From Bacteroidales bacterium UBA1217 (GTDB taxonomy: Bacteria > Bacteroidota > Bacteroidia > Bacteroidales > P3): DNA of 16,668 bases. Shown piece by piece: positions 6,854 through 14,602 of this stretch; the first letter of the stretch is position 1, and every line of letters begins with the position of its first letter. The stretch lies in the NCBI GenBank assembly GCA_002309335.1, contig DBXH01000025.1, positions 6,985 to 23,652 on the forward strand, given 5' to 3'. Below the pieces are notes generated by a model. That model was not told the origin of the DNA and ran no database searches. It was given only the letters and a program-made list of their open reading frames with translations. A program made the translations under genes and the position numbers.

Positions 6854-9286
6854 ATGTTACTCTCTGAATTACAGACAGGTGAAAGAGGCGTAGTGGTTCG
6901 CGTGGCGGGTCACGGAGCCTTCCGCAAACGCATTATCGAGATGGGTTTCATCAAAGGCGTCACTGTGGAAGCTATACTTAACGCACCCCTGAACGACCCT
7001 ATAAAATACCGGATAATGAATTTCGAGGTATCGTTGAGACGCAGCGATGCCGAGAAAGTGGAAATTGTGAGCGAGAAGGAAGCCGAGCTGGAGATTGTAA
7101 GCCACGACGACTATCGCGGCATCGATGCCGACGAACAAAGCGCGGCACAACATATAGCCGCCGAACGAGGCAAAACCATCAATGTCGCCCTCGTCGGCAA
7201 CCCCAACTGCGGCAAGACCAGCATCTTCAATATAGCGGCTCATGCCCACGAGCGTGTAGGCAACTACAGCGGCGTAACGGTGGACGAAAAGGTTGGCACT
7301 TTTGAACATAACGGCTATACTTTCAACCTGATAGATTTGCCTGGCACCTACAGCCTCAGCGCCTACTCGCCTGAGGAACTGTATGTGCGAAAACATATTA
7401 TCGAGAAAAATCCCGACATAATACTCAACGTCGTTGACGGCAGCAACCTCGAACGTAATCTCTACCTCACCACACAGCTTATCGATATGGACATCACGAT
7501 GGTGATGGCGCTGAATATGTTTGACGAGCTGAAAAGAAGCGGCGACAAACTTGACATAGAGCAATTGAGCACTCTGCTGGGTATGCCGATAGTACCCACA
7601 ACGGGGCGTAATGGTGACGGCATCGACAAATTGTTTGACACAATAATAGATGTTTATGAAGAACGTGACGTCAAAACGCGCCATATCCACGTAAACCATG
7701 GACGCGAGTTGGAACGCAGCATAAAACGGCTGCGCACCGAACTTTATGAGCACGGTTTCAGCGACAGTCTTTCAACGCGTTTCCTGGCAATCAAACTCCT
7801 GGAGAATGACAAGCAGTTGGAACAGTACACTACTGAACGTGACCCTGACGGCAGTGTATTTAAAATGCGGGATCAGATTGCCGATGAGTTTTTTAGGAGT
7901 AGCCACCATTCGATTGACGACACCGAACACGTACAGAAAGAGCACGGCGGCGACCATCGCGCCCACCAGGACATCGAGAGTGCCATCACCGACGCCAAAT
8001 ATGCATTCATCCGCGGTGCCCTTGCCGAATGCTACGAGAAAAACGAAAAAAGCACCCTTCACGCACATACCGACCGCATCGACGCCATTGTCACCCACCG
8101 CTGGCTCGGCTACCCTGTGTTCCTAATCTTTATGTTCATCACATTCTTCTGCACCTTCGCCATAGGTCAATACCCGATGGATTGGATTGATGCTCTTTTC
8201 GGTTGGTTGGGCGAACTTGTGAACAGCAATATGACCGAGGGACCGCTACGCAGCCTCCTGGCCGACGGTATCATTGCCGGAGTGGGCTCGGTGATCGTTT
8301 TTCTACCTAACATCCTGATTCTATATCTCTTTATCTCCTTTATGGAAGACAGCGGCTATATGGCACGCGCAGCATTCATTATGGACAAGCTGATGCACAA
8401 AATGGGTCTGCACGGCAAGAGTTTCATACCTATGATTATGGGCTTTGGCTGCAATGTGCCGGCAATTATGGCCACACGTACCATAGAGGACCGCAAATCC
8501 AGGCTGCTGACAATGCTGGTCATCCCGATGATGAGCTGCTCAGCGCGAATACCTGTTTATGTAATACTGGTGTCGGCTTTCTTTAGCAAATACGCCGCCC
8601 TCGTCCTTACTGGACTTTACCTATTGGGAATGATTATGGCGGTGCTGATGGCCAAACTGTTCAGCCGCTTTGTAGTGAAAGGCGACAGTCTGCCGTTTGT
8701 TATGGAACTCCCACCCTATCGTATGCCGACCGCCAAAGCCGTACTGCGCCACACCTGGGAGAAAGGCAAGGAATACCTAAAAAAGATGGGCACCATAATA
8801 TTGGCTGCCAGTATAATAGTGTGGGCTTTGAGCTATTTTCCCACCAACGCCGACAAAAAAATGCAGGCGGAAAACTCATATATGGCTAAGATTGGCAAGA
8901 CTATCGAGCCTGTGATGGCTCCTTGCGGATTCGACTGGCAACAGAGCGTGTCTCTTCTTAGCGGAGTATTCGCCAAGGAGGTTGTAGCCAGCACAATGAC
9001 AGTCGTTTACGCAACCAGCAGTGAAGAGGCTGAAGAGCTTGAGGATTTCGAGGCCGAAGAGAACGGGAGCCGTATCTCGCAACTGATACAGCAGAATATG
9101 TCCCCATTGTCGGCAGCATCAATGCTACTGTTCATACTGCTCTATATGCCCTGCCTTAGTACCATTGTCGCTATCAAAAACGAAAGCGGCAAATGGAAAT
9201 GGGCGCTTTTTACTATGGCTTACACCATCGGTCTGGCTTGGGTGGTGTCAACGGTGTTCTTCCAGCTAGTAAGTCTAATACTATAA
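6854..9286 (+). CDS. feoB: FeoA-FeoB fusion, ferrous iron transporter
   Basis: GTPase-driven Fe(II) importer of the inner membrane, 810 aa from the ATG at 6854. Residues 1-72 form a FeoA (SH3-like) domain (MLLSELQTGERGVVVRV, RIIEMGFIKGVTVEAI). The G domain carries G1 GNPNCGKTS (115-123), switch Thr142 in NYSGVTV, G3 DLPGTYSL (161-168), G4 NMFD (221-224) and G5 near PTTGRNGDG. A helical region and a His-rich linker (about 349-371) lead to the membrane domain from about 418, with the two conserved gate motifs GCNVPAIMATRT (532-543) and SCSARIP (561-567) and the terminal MPCLSTIVAIKNE. FeoA-FeoB fusions are common in Bacteroidota. An in-frame TTG at 6797 would add 19 residues unlike FeoA and lies inside the likely promoter, so it was not chosen. 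The FeoB-associated gene follows after 13 bases. Confidence 0.96.
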   Translation: MLLSELQTGERGVVVRVAGHGAFRKRIIEMGFIKGVTVEAILNAPLNDPIKYRIMNFEVSLRRSDAEKVEIVSEKEAELEIVSHDDYRGIDADEQSAAQHIAAERGKTINVALVGNPNCGKTSIFNIAAHAHERVGNYSGVTVDEKVGTFEHNGYTFNLIDLPGTYSLSAYSPEELYVRKHIIEKNPDIILNVVDGSNLERNLYLTTQLIDMDITMVMALNMFDELKRSGDKLDIEQLSTLLGMPIVPTTGRNGDGIDKLFDTIIDVYEERDVKTRHIHVNHGRELERSIKRLRTELYEHGFSDSLSTRFLAIKLLENDKQLEQYTTERDPDGSVFKMRDQIADEFFRSSHHSIDDTEHVQKEHGGDHRAHQDIESAITDAKYAFIRGALAECYEKNEKSTLHAHTDRIDAIVTHRWLGYPVFLIFMFITFFCTFAIGQYPMDWIDALFGWLGELVNSNMTEGPLRSLLADGIIAGVGSVIVFLPNILILYLFISFMEDSGYMARAAFIMDKLMHKMGLHGKSFIPMIMGFGCNVPAIMATRTIEDRKSRLLTMLVIPMMSCSARIPVYVILVSAFFSKYAALVLTGLYLLGMIMAVLMAKLFSRFVVKGDSLPFVMELPPYRMPTAKAVLRHTWEKGKEYLKKMGTIILAASIIVWALSYFPTNADKKMQAENSYMAKIGKTIEPVMAPCGFDWQQSVSLLSGVFAKEVVASTMTVVYATSSEEAEELEDFEAEENGSRISQLIQQNMSPLSAASMLLFILLYMPCLSTIVAIKNESGKWKWALFTMAYTIGLAWVVSTVFFQLVSLIL

Positions 9287-9299
9287 ATCCCCGCATATT

Positions 9300-9482
9300 A
9301 TGATTCAAACTATTATAGTGGCGATTATCTTGGCGGCAGCAGCTGTTTTTGTCGTGCGTGGCATAATGCGAACTGTTAAAGGCAAAGGTGGATGCGGGTG
9401 CGGGTGCGACAATTGCCCTATGAAAGGAGACAAGGGGCGCCTTTGCAACGATTCTTTTCCACAAATAAATGTTGATGATTAG
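9300..9482 (+). CDS. FeoB-associated Cys-rich membrane protein
   Basis: A 60-aa protein of the family found directly downstream of feoB in many anaerobes. Residues about 4-20 form one membrane helix (IIVAIILAAAAVFVVRG), followed by a basic stretch and the cluster GGCGCGCDNCP, with Cys32, Cys34, Cys36 and Cys39 plus Cys49. The cysteines suggest metal or iron binding on the cytosolic side, next to the FeoB pore, but the exact role is not established. The gene starts 13 bases after feoB and is almost certainly co-transcribed with it. Confidence 0.88.
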   Translation: MIQTIIVAIILAAAAVFVVRGIMRTVKGKGGCGCGCDNCPMKGDKGRLCNDSFPQINVDD

Positions 9483-9529
9483 GCAATAAAAACATCTTAT
9501 GCGCGTTTTTTTTTAAAGACCGCACAAAA

Positions 9530-10159
9530 ATGAACAACGAAAGGTCAAACACCACAGATCAAAGAATCAGGGAAATACTCCATGAAAAAATGGTCTCAAA
9601 AATAAAAAAGTTATCCCAAGGGGCTAGCTCGGGTTTCTTTTGCGAACATAACAAAGACATCGACGTTAGATTGTGGATGAAGGAGTTTGGCGGTTGTAAT
9701 GTTACGCTGTTCTTAGACAGTTTTCTTGAGAGTCCCTCTATTACGGAGAAACTTTTCAACAAAGAGCCGGACAAAAAGGGCACCATATATCTTTTCACAG
9801 GAGAGGAAAGAAGTGCTGCCCATTACATTTCTGTATTGTCACTTGACGGTCAAAGTAGCGGGGTAAGAGTCCTCGATAGTTTCAAGTACGAAAACGAAGG
9901 TGTCTTGACTCTTGAGGTTAATCCCCTCTTGGTGAAACAGTCACTTATCGTTCCCGAAGACCCATTTGACGGATTCTGTTGGTCTAGTAACACAAACGAC
10001 GGTGTTATAAAAACAACGGTGGTCCCCACATCCGTTTTCGGGAAACAATTTATTTTAAATTTTGCCGTCTGCGGCGAATTTAACCTTTCCATTTTTTATG
10101 TTGCTGACGGGAGCGACACGCCTCAACACTTGTTCAGCAAAGGTTTCTGTTGCAAATAA
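9530..10159 (+). CDS. Orphan 209-aa cytosolic protein
   Basis: I do not recognise this protein. It has no signal peptide and no membrane helix. Residues 1-30 are a charged helix (TTDQRIREILHEKMVSKIKKL). From about 33 on it is mostly predicted beta strands with hydrophobic patches (CNVTLFLDSFLES, GTIYLFTGEERSAAHYISVL, VFGKQFILNFAVCGEFNLSIFY). Six cysteines are at 38, 56, 150, 181, 207 and 208, the last two next to the C-terminus (GFCCK). Three 60-base lines counted by hand (9661, 9901, 10081) each hold 27 G+C, somewhat below the lines counted in feoAB and the DUF4956 gene, so recent gain is possible but not shown. It sits 47 bases after the FeoB-associated gene and 20 bases before the peroxidase gene. 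The ATG at 9530 is the first in frame. Confidence 0.7.
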   Translation: MNNERSNTTDQRIREILHEKMVSKIKKLSQGASSGFFCEHNKDIDVRLWMKEFGGCNVTLFLDSFLESPSITEKLFNKEPDKKGTIYLFTGEERSAAHYISVLSLDGQSSGVRVLDSFKYENEGVLTLEVNPLLVKQSLIVPEDPFDGFCWSSNTNDGVIKTTVVPTSVFGKQFILNFAVCGEFNLSIFYVADGSDTPQHLFSKGFCCK

Positions 10160-10179
10160 ATTAAAACACAATAATAGTT

Positions 10180-10722
10180 ATGAGTACAATTTACGACTTC
10201 AAAGCCATTGCAAGTAACGGCAAAGAAATTGATTTTTCAGACTTCAGAGGCAAAGTGTTACTTATCATAAACACTGCCAGCAAATGTGGTTTTACACCTC
10301 AGTTTGATGGCTTGGAGAAACTTAATGAAAAATACCGTGAACGCGGTTTGGTCTGCATTGGATTCCCCTGCAACCAGTTTGCCCATCAAGACCCAGGTTC
10401 AGACAGCGAAATCGAAGGTTTCTGCCGCGTAAACTATGGTGTGACTTTTCAGATAATGAAGAAAATAGACGTCAACGGCAACGACGAGCACCCCATCTTC
10501 ACTTATCTGAAAAAGGTGGCACCTACAGAAGATTACAAAGGTCTGAAAGCCAAAGCTGCAGCCGCTATGTTCAAGACCATCAGTAAGAGTGTGGAGAAAG
10601 ACAGCGATATAAAGTGGAATTTCACCAAATTCCTTATCTCGCGCGACGGCAACAGCATCAAACGTTTCGCCCCTACCACTGAGCCCAAGGATTTTGAGAA
10701 AGACATTGAGGAGATGCTGTAA
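10180..10722 (+). CDS. Glutathione peroxidase family thiol peroxidase
   Basis: Reduces hydrogen peroxide and lipid hydroperoxides in the cytosol. 180 aa, the usual length. The peroxidatic residue is Cys36 (TGT codon) in NTASKCGFTPQ, so this is the non-selenium type. The other tetrad residues are Gln66 in FPCNQF, Trp146 and Asn147 in IKWNFTKFL. Cys82 in GFCRVNYGVTFQ is at the position of the resolving Cys of yeast Gpx3-like enzymes, which suggests recycling by thioredoxin rather than glutathione. It lies on the same strand downstream of the Fe(II) importer, where peroxide defence would limit Fenton chemistry; that link is inferred. ATG at 10180 gives the standard N-terminus (STIYDFKA). Confidence 0.95.
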   Translation: MSTIYDFKAIASNGKEIDFSDFRGKVLLIINTASKCGFTPQFDGLEKLNEKYRERGLVCIGFPCNQFAHQDPGSDSEIEGFCRVNYGVTFQIMKKIDVNGNDEHPIFTYLKKVAPTEDYKGLKAKAAAAMFKTISKSVEKDSDIKWNFTKFLISRDGNSIKRFAPTTEPKDFEKDIEEML

Positions 10723-10781
10723 AAAAACTTCGACGACCGGACAAACAGAAATGATTTACCGGCGTTCAACAATAGAATACA

Positions 10782-12509
10782 ATGAAGACTCTAAACAACA
10801 AAATAAATATCCCTTTTTTAAATCGACCCCTGATTCTATTATTCACTATGGTCTTTCTAGTGTCAGGATGCAAAAAGGATGAAATAACCATTGTCGACGG
10901 CAATGATGCCACCGACACAAGCGATATTATTGTCGACACTGCATCCGACCGCACCATCACAATCGTTTTCTCCACCAACAGCAACGCCACTGTAAGCGGC
11001 GCCGGCAACGGCATCTCGGCTACAGTCAGCGGCAACGATGTCACTGTGGTCAATTCAAGCACTGCAAAAGTAATGTACCAGCTGAGCGGTTCAACGAACG
11101 ACGGATTCCTAAAAATCTATAGTGGCAAAAAACAGAGCATAGTATTGAACAGTGCAAGCATCACCAATTCACGCGGTGCGGCAATCAACATTCAAGGTCC
11201 TGCGGATACACCGAACAAAGGCAAACGTGTTGACTTGATACTTAACGGTACCAGCTCGCTGACCGACGGAACGACCTATAGTCTCACTCCTAGTACCGAA
11301 GATGAAAAAGCCGTAGTGTTCAGCGAAGGACAAATAGTGGTTAGCGGCAACGGCTCACTGACAGTGACCGCCAAAGGCAAAAACGGCATTACCAGCGACG
11401 ACTGGGTACAGTTTGTGTCTGGCACTGTCAACATCAACTCCTCTGCCGGACACGGTGTCAGAGGCAAAGATTATATTTTAGTTAACGGTGGCACACTCGA
11501 CATCAGCGTCTCAGCCGACGGCAAGAAAGGATTCAGCAGCGACAGCCTTGTGCGTTTTGAGGGTGGCACTACCACTATGACAATCACAGGCAACACTGTA
11601 GTAACCACAGAAGGAAGCGCAAAAGACACCTCTGGCACAGCGGGGGTCAAAGCCGACCAACTCTTTGAGATGGTCAACGGTTATCTGACCATCACCAACA
11701 GCGGCAAGGGAGGCAAAGGCATCAGCTGTGACGGCGCAGCCAGCTTCAGCGGAGGCAACATAAACATTACCGTAACTGGTCAGAACTTCGGATCTTCAGG
11801 CGGTGGCGGTTGGCCTGGCGGTGGCGGTGGCTGGCCAGGTGGCGGAGGCAACAACAGCGTTGGTGCCAAAGGCATCAAGGCCGACGGCAACATTGACATT
11901 TCCGGCGGCATCATTACTGTCACTGCATCCAACCACGAAGGTATCGAGACCAAAGGAACACTGACAATCACCGGCGGCGAGGTCTACAGCCAATCCTCCG
12001 ACGATGCCATCAACTCTGCCGGCAATATGACCATAAGCGGAGGTTATGTCTGCGCCTATTCCACTGGCAACGACGGCCTTGATGCTAACGGCAACTGCTA
12101 CATACAAGGAGGCGTTATTTATGCCATCGGCAAAAATTCGCCCGAAATGGCAATCGACGCTAACACTGAGGGTGGCAAGAAACTATACATTCAAGGTGGC
12201 ACCATCATAGCTATCGGCAATCTGGAGAATGGCGCCCAACTGACGCAGGCCTGCTATCAAGCCTCGTCGTGGACCAAGAACGTCTGGTATTCCATCACTG
12301 TCGGCGACAACACCTACGCTTTCAAGACCCCGTCGAGCGGGGGACAGAAACTGATTGTGTCGGGCACCGTACAGCCTTCCGTGATGAGCAGCGTGACCGT
12401 CGACGGAGGAACCGAACGCTGCAACACGATGCTCTACGAAAACCCGGAAGTGAGCGGTGGCAACAATGTAAATCTAAGCAATTACACCAGTGGCGGTGGA
12501 TGGCATTAA
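10782..12509 (+). CDS. Cthe_2159-like beta-helix lipoprotein (carbohydrate-binding domain-containing)
   Basis: A 575-aa lipoprotein. The signal peptide ends in FLVSGC (Cys30) and is followed by KKDE, close to the lysine-plus-acidic surface export signal of Bacteroidota lipoproteins, so surface display is likely. From about residue 110 to 480 it has rungs of a right-handed parallel beta-helix with 'GI.A.G.I.I.GG.I.V.A' spacing, clearest at 363-450 (GIKADGNIDISGG, GIETKGTLTITGG, INSAGNMTISGG, LDANGNCYIQGG). This matches the Cthe_2159 family, whose founder binds calcium and acidic or cellulosic polysaccharide. A Gly/Trp/Pro-rich linker interrupts the helix at about 337-357. Members often sit beside VTC-domain and DUF4956 genes, as here. 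The gene starts 59 bases after the peroxidase gene. The ligand is unknown. Confidence 0.85.
   Translation: MKTLNNKINIPFLNRPLILLFTMVFLVSGCKKDEITIVDGNDATDTSDIIVDTASDRTITIVFSTNSNATVSGAGNGISATVSGNDVTVVNSSTAKVMYQLSGSTNDGFLKIYSGKKQSIVLNSASITNSRGAAINIQGPADTPNKGKRVDLILNGTSSLTDGTTYSLTPSTEDEKAVVFSEGQIVVSGNGSLTVTAKGKNGITSDDWVQFVSGTVNINSSAGHGVRGKDYILVNGGTLDISVSADGKKGFSSDSLVRFEGGTTTMTITGNTVVTTEGSAKDTSGTAGVKADQLFEMVNGYLTITNSGKGGKGISCDGAASFSGGNINITVTGQNFGSSGGGGWPGGGGGWPGGGGNNSVGAKGIKADGNIDISGGIITVTASNHEGIETKGTLTITGGEVYSQSSDDAINSAGNMTISGGYVCAYSTGNDGLDANGNCYIQGGVIYAIGKNSPEMAIDANTEGGKKLYIQGGTIIAIGNLENGAQLTQACYQASSWTKNVWYSITVGDNTYAFKTPSSGGQKLIVSGTVQPSVMSSVTVDGGTERCNTMLYENPEVSGGNNVNLSNYTSGGGWH
11799..11851 (+). 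repeat. Gly/Trp-rich linker with tandem WPGGGG units
   Basis: The coding DNA repeats a G-rich unit (ggcggtggcggttggcct, then ggcggtggcggtggctggcca) and encodes SGGGGWPGGGGGWPGGGG, with two WPGGGG units. It sits between beta-helix rungs at residues about 339-356 of the lipoprotein. The last residues of the same protein (SGGGWH) echo the motif. Several GG runs on one strand could also form a weak two-tetrad quadruplex. Confidence 0.7.
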
Positions 12510-12529
12510 TCAACAAAAAGATGGTTGTT

Positions 12530-13369
12530 ATGAAAAAGTTGTCTATAATCATCGCCGCAGCGATAATTTCATTTTTCAATTTTCATTTTTCAATCTGCTA
12601 TGCCCAGACCGATGTGGCCGTCGACCCCAACTTCGGCACCCGCTTTTCGCTGTCCGTCGACAAAAAGCTAGCCAAAGGCCTGCACTTGCAATTGGAAGAG
12701 GAATTACGTATGGACGACTGGGGTCTATCGCTCGACCGGCTTCACACCTCTCTCGGACTTACATACAAAGTCAACCAGTATCTTAAACTGGGTATTGGCT
12801 ACGCTATGATAAATCCTTACAGCACCGTCAACAGTGCATTCCGAAACAGTCGCCATCGATTGATGCTTGATGCCACTGGCAGCATCCGGCTTGGCGATTG
12901 GCGGTTGTCGCTGAAGGAACGTTTCCAAGCCACCTACCGCACCGGCGATATGAACGAGTATCAGAATCCACGCACTGCACTGACACTGAAAAGTCGCCTG
13001 AAAGCATCCTACAAAGGCTGGCATCGCTTTGAGCCCTACGCCTACATTGAACTGCGCAACACCCTCAATGCCCCTGTAATCAAAGCCAACTTTGACGGCA
13101 CAAATTACTTGACCGACGCTTTGACACAACGCGGAGAGGCTGGCTGGTTTATTGAAAGCTGGAACGGTGTTTATATCAACCGTTTCCGTGGCTCACTGGG
13201 TGTAAAATACGAATTCAATCGTCACAGCAGTCTGGATGTCAGCCTGATGGCCGACCGCACAATCGACAAGGTCGTCGACGCAAACGCCGAAGGCACTAAA
13301 CTCAAATCATACACCCGTGAAACCAGCTTCTTCTACTGGTTTACAGCAGGTTATTGTTATTCTTTTTAA
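12530..13369 (+). CDS. DUF2490 outer-membrane protein
   Basis: A 279-aa protein of unknown function. Residues 1-26 form a signal peptide (KKLSIIIAAAIISFFNF to CYAQ). The rest is alternating amphipathic strands typical of a small outer-membrane beta-barrel (LHLQLEEELRMDDWG, YLKLGIGYAMINPY, RLSLKERFQATYRTG, FRGSLGVKYEFNRHSSLDVSLMADR) and ends in aromatic FWFTAGYCYSF, the C-terminal Phe expected for Bam-dependent barrels. The pattern fits DUF2490. ATG at 12521 (MVVMKK) is an alternative start; an open frame reaching back to 12269 overlaps the lipoprotein gene and reads as non-protein-like, so it was not used. It starts 20 bases after the beta-helix gene and is followed after 11 bases by the small YD-like gene. 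Confidence 0.85.
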   Translation: MKKLSIIIAAAIISFFNFHFSICYAQTDVAVDPNFGTRFSLSVDKKLAKGLHLQLEEELRMDDWGLSLDRLHTSLGLTYKVNQYLKLGIGYAMINPYSTVNSAFRNSRHRLMLDATGSIRLGDWRLSLKERFQATYRTGDMNEYQNPRTALTLKSRLKASYKGWHRFEPYAYIELRNTLNAPVIKANFDGTNYLTDALTQRGEAGWFIESWNGVYINRFRGSLGVKYEFNRHSSLDVSLMADRTIDKVVDANAEGTKLKSYTRETSFFYWFTAGYCYSF

Positions 13370-13380
13370 ACAGAATGGAT

Positions 13381-13794
13381 ATGAATAAAAAGATTTTGAT
13401 AGTATTGCTCTTTTGCCTTGTCGGTGGCTGTGTTTGGTCGCAGGACAAGCCTACCACCAAACGCGAACGCAAGAAAAACCTTGTCGTCAAAGAGTATAAC
13501 ACTCGTGCGGGCTCCAACACGCCTTACCTTGACAACCAAGTGACCTATGATGCCCTGGGACGCAAAATCGAAGAGATTGAGTACGCCTCCTACGGGCAGA
13601 AAAAACGCACCACTTACAGCTACGAGGGCAACAGCACCAAGTGCAAGGAACAGGTCGAATACGACGACAAGAATCATCCTGTGCGCATCAAGCAGTTCGA
13701 GTACAATGACGACGGCACCCGCAAAAAACAATACAACTACAAGCCCAACGGCAAGCTCGAGTTGACCAAAACATTCGAATACTCATACAAGTGA
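13381..13794 (+). CDS. Small exported YD-like repeat protein
   Basis: A 137-aa exported protein. The N-terminus is a signal peptide (NKKILIVLLFCLVGGCVWSQ); either Cys17 is a lipobox cysteine (LVGGC) or cleavage occurs after WSQ. After a basic stretch (TTKRERKKNLVVKEYN) the body is made of short strand pairs with tyrosines and charged residues: QVTYDALGRKIEEIEY, TTYSYEGNSTK, QVEYDDKNHPVRIKQFEY, NDDGTRKKQYNYKPNGKLE. This resembles the YD/RHS or 'toxin-antitoxin-like YwqK' beta-strand repeats, but there are too few units to place the family. ATG at 13381 is preferred over 13375 and 13354 because it starts directly on the signal peptide. It lies between the DUF2490 and VTC genes, 11 and 44 bases away. 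Function unknown. Confidence 0.7.
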   Translation: MNKKILIVLLFCLVGGCVWSQDKPTTKRERKKNLVVKEYNTRAGSNTPYLDNQVTYDALGRKIEEIEYASYGQKKRTTYSYEGNSTKCKEQVEYDDKNHPVRIKQFEYNDDGTRKKQYNYKPNGKLELTKTFEYSYK

Positions 13795-13838
13795 TTATTC
13801 AGAGATTTTAACTACCCCATCAACACATTAATATATCA

Positions 13839-14591
13839 ATGGATATACTAAGCCAGATGCACCCCATAAGCCTAGACGAAATGAAGGCCGTACACCTGAT
13901 GAACAGGGTGGATCAGAAATATTTGGCTTCTGCCGATATGCTGGAGGTCTTGCTGTCGCGCATCGCCGAAGGCTACTATGTACAGCACATCGAAGGCAAT
14001 GCACTGGCTCCCTACCACACACTCTATTTCGACACCGCCGACCTGGCGATGTACACGATGCACCACAACAAGAAGCTCAATCGCCAGAAACTGCGCGTTC
14101 GCACCTACCGTTCAACCGAGACTACTTACTTTGAAATCAAGAACAAAGACAACAAGAAGAAGACCCGCAAGGTGCGTATTCCCATAGCGCCTGAGAGTTT
14201 CGACAATTGTCTCGAAGTGCCTGAAGTGGCATCATTTGTTAATGATAATACTCCCTACCCTGTCGCCACACTGCATCCTTGTTTGGAAAACCGGTTCACT
14301 CGCATCACACTGGTAAACAAAGGTATGAGCGAGCGGGTCACCATCGACCACGACATCACTTTCCACAACCGCGCCACAGACACCGACGCCGATATTTCAC
14401 ACCTGCTTGTCATAGAAGTCAAATATGAGGTAGGGGCGCCCAAGTCTGCTATCGAACTGGCGCTGCACGATATGCACATCCTGCCGCGGCGTATGAGCAA
14501 ATACTGCATCGGCACCGCCCTCACCGATCCCAATGCCAAGCGCAACAGATTCAAACCCAAGTTACTATACATAGATAAGATAACCCATTAA
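13839..14591 (+). CDS. VTC-domain polyphosphate polymerase
   Basis: Predicted to make inorganic polyphosphate from a nucleoside triphosphate, the reaction shown for the yeast vacuolar transporter chaperone Vtc4 catalytic domain. 250 aa, a single triphosphate-tunnel domain without SPX or membrane parts. Tunnel-lining basic and acidic residues are visible in order: Arg23 and Lys27 in NRVDQKY, Asp65 in YFDT, Arg86 and Arg88 in KLRVRTY, Glu99 and Lys101 in FEIKNK, Arg152 in LENRFTRI, Arg166 in SERVTIDHD, Glu193 and Lys195 in IEVKYE, and Lys221 in MSKYCIG. All are in the order expected for an active enzyme. No signal peptide, so it should act in the cytosol. The DUF4956 membrane protein gene follows after 11 bases and probably gives its membrane partner. 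Confidence 0.92.
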   Translation: MDILSQMHPISLDEMKAVHLMNRVDQKYLASADMLEVLLSRIAEGYYVQHIEGNALAPYHTLYFDTADLAMYTMHHNKKLNRQKLRVRTYRSTETTYFEIKNKDNKKKTRKVRIPIAPESFDNCLEVPEVASFVNDNTPYPVATLHPCLENRFTRITLVNKGMSERVTIDHDITFHNRATDTDADISHLLVIEVKYEVGAPKSAIELALHDMHILPRRMSKYCIGTALTDPNAKRNRFKPKLLYIDKITH

Positions 14592-14602
14592 AACCCCGAT
14601 AT

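Noticed and set aside
6869..7753. A 294-residue open frame on the minus strand
   Set aside because: Antisense to the FeoA and GTPase domains of feoAB, whose motifs are intact; it is a composition shadow.
9483..9529. Run of nine T after GCGCG as a terminator behind the FeoB-associated gene
   Set aside because: No GC-rich hairpin precedes the T run.
12269..12529. Upstream extension of the DUF2490 frame by about 87 codons
   Set aside because: It overlaps the beta-helix lipoprotein gene, reads as Arg/His/Gln-rich noise, and would bury the signal peptide that starts at 12530.
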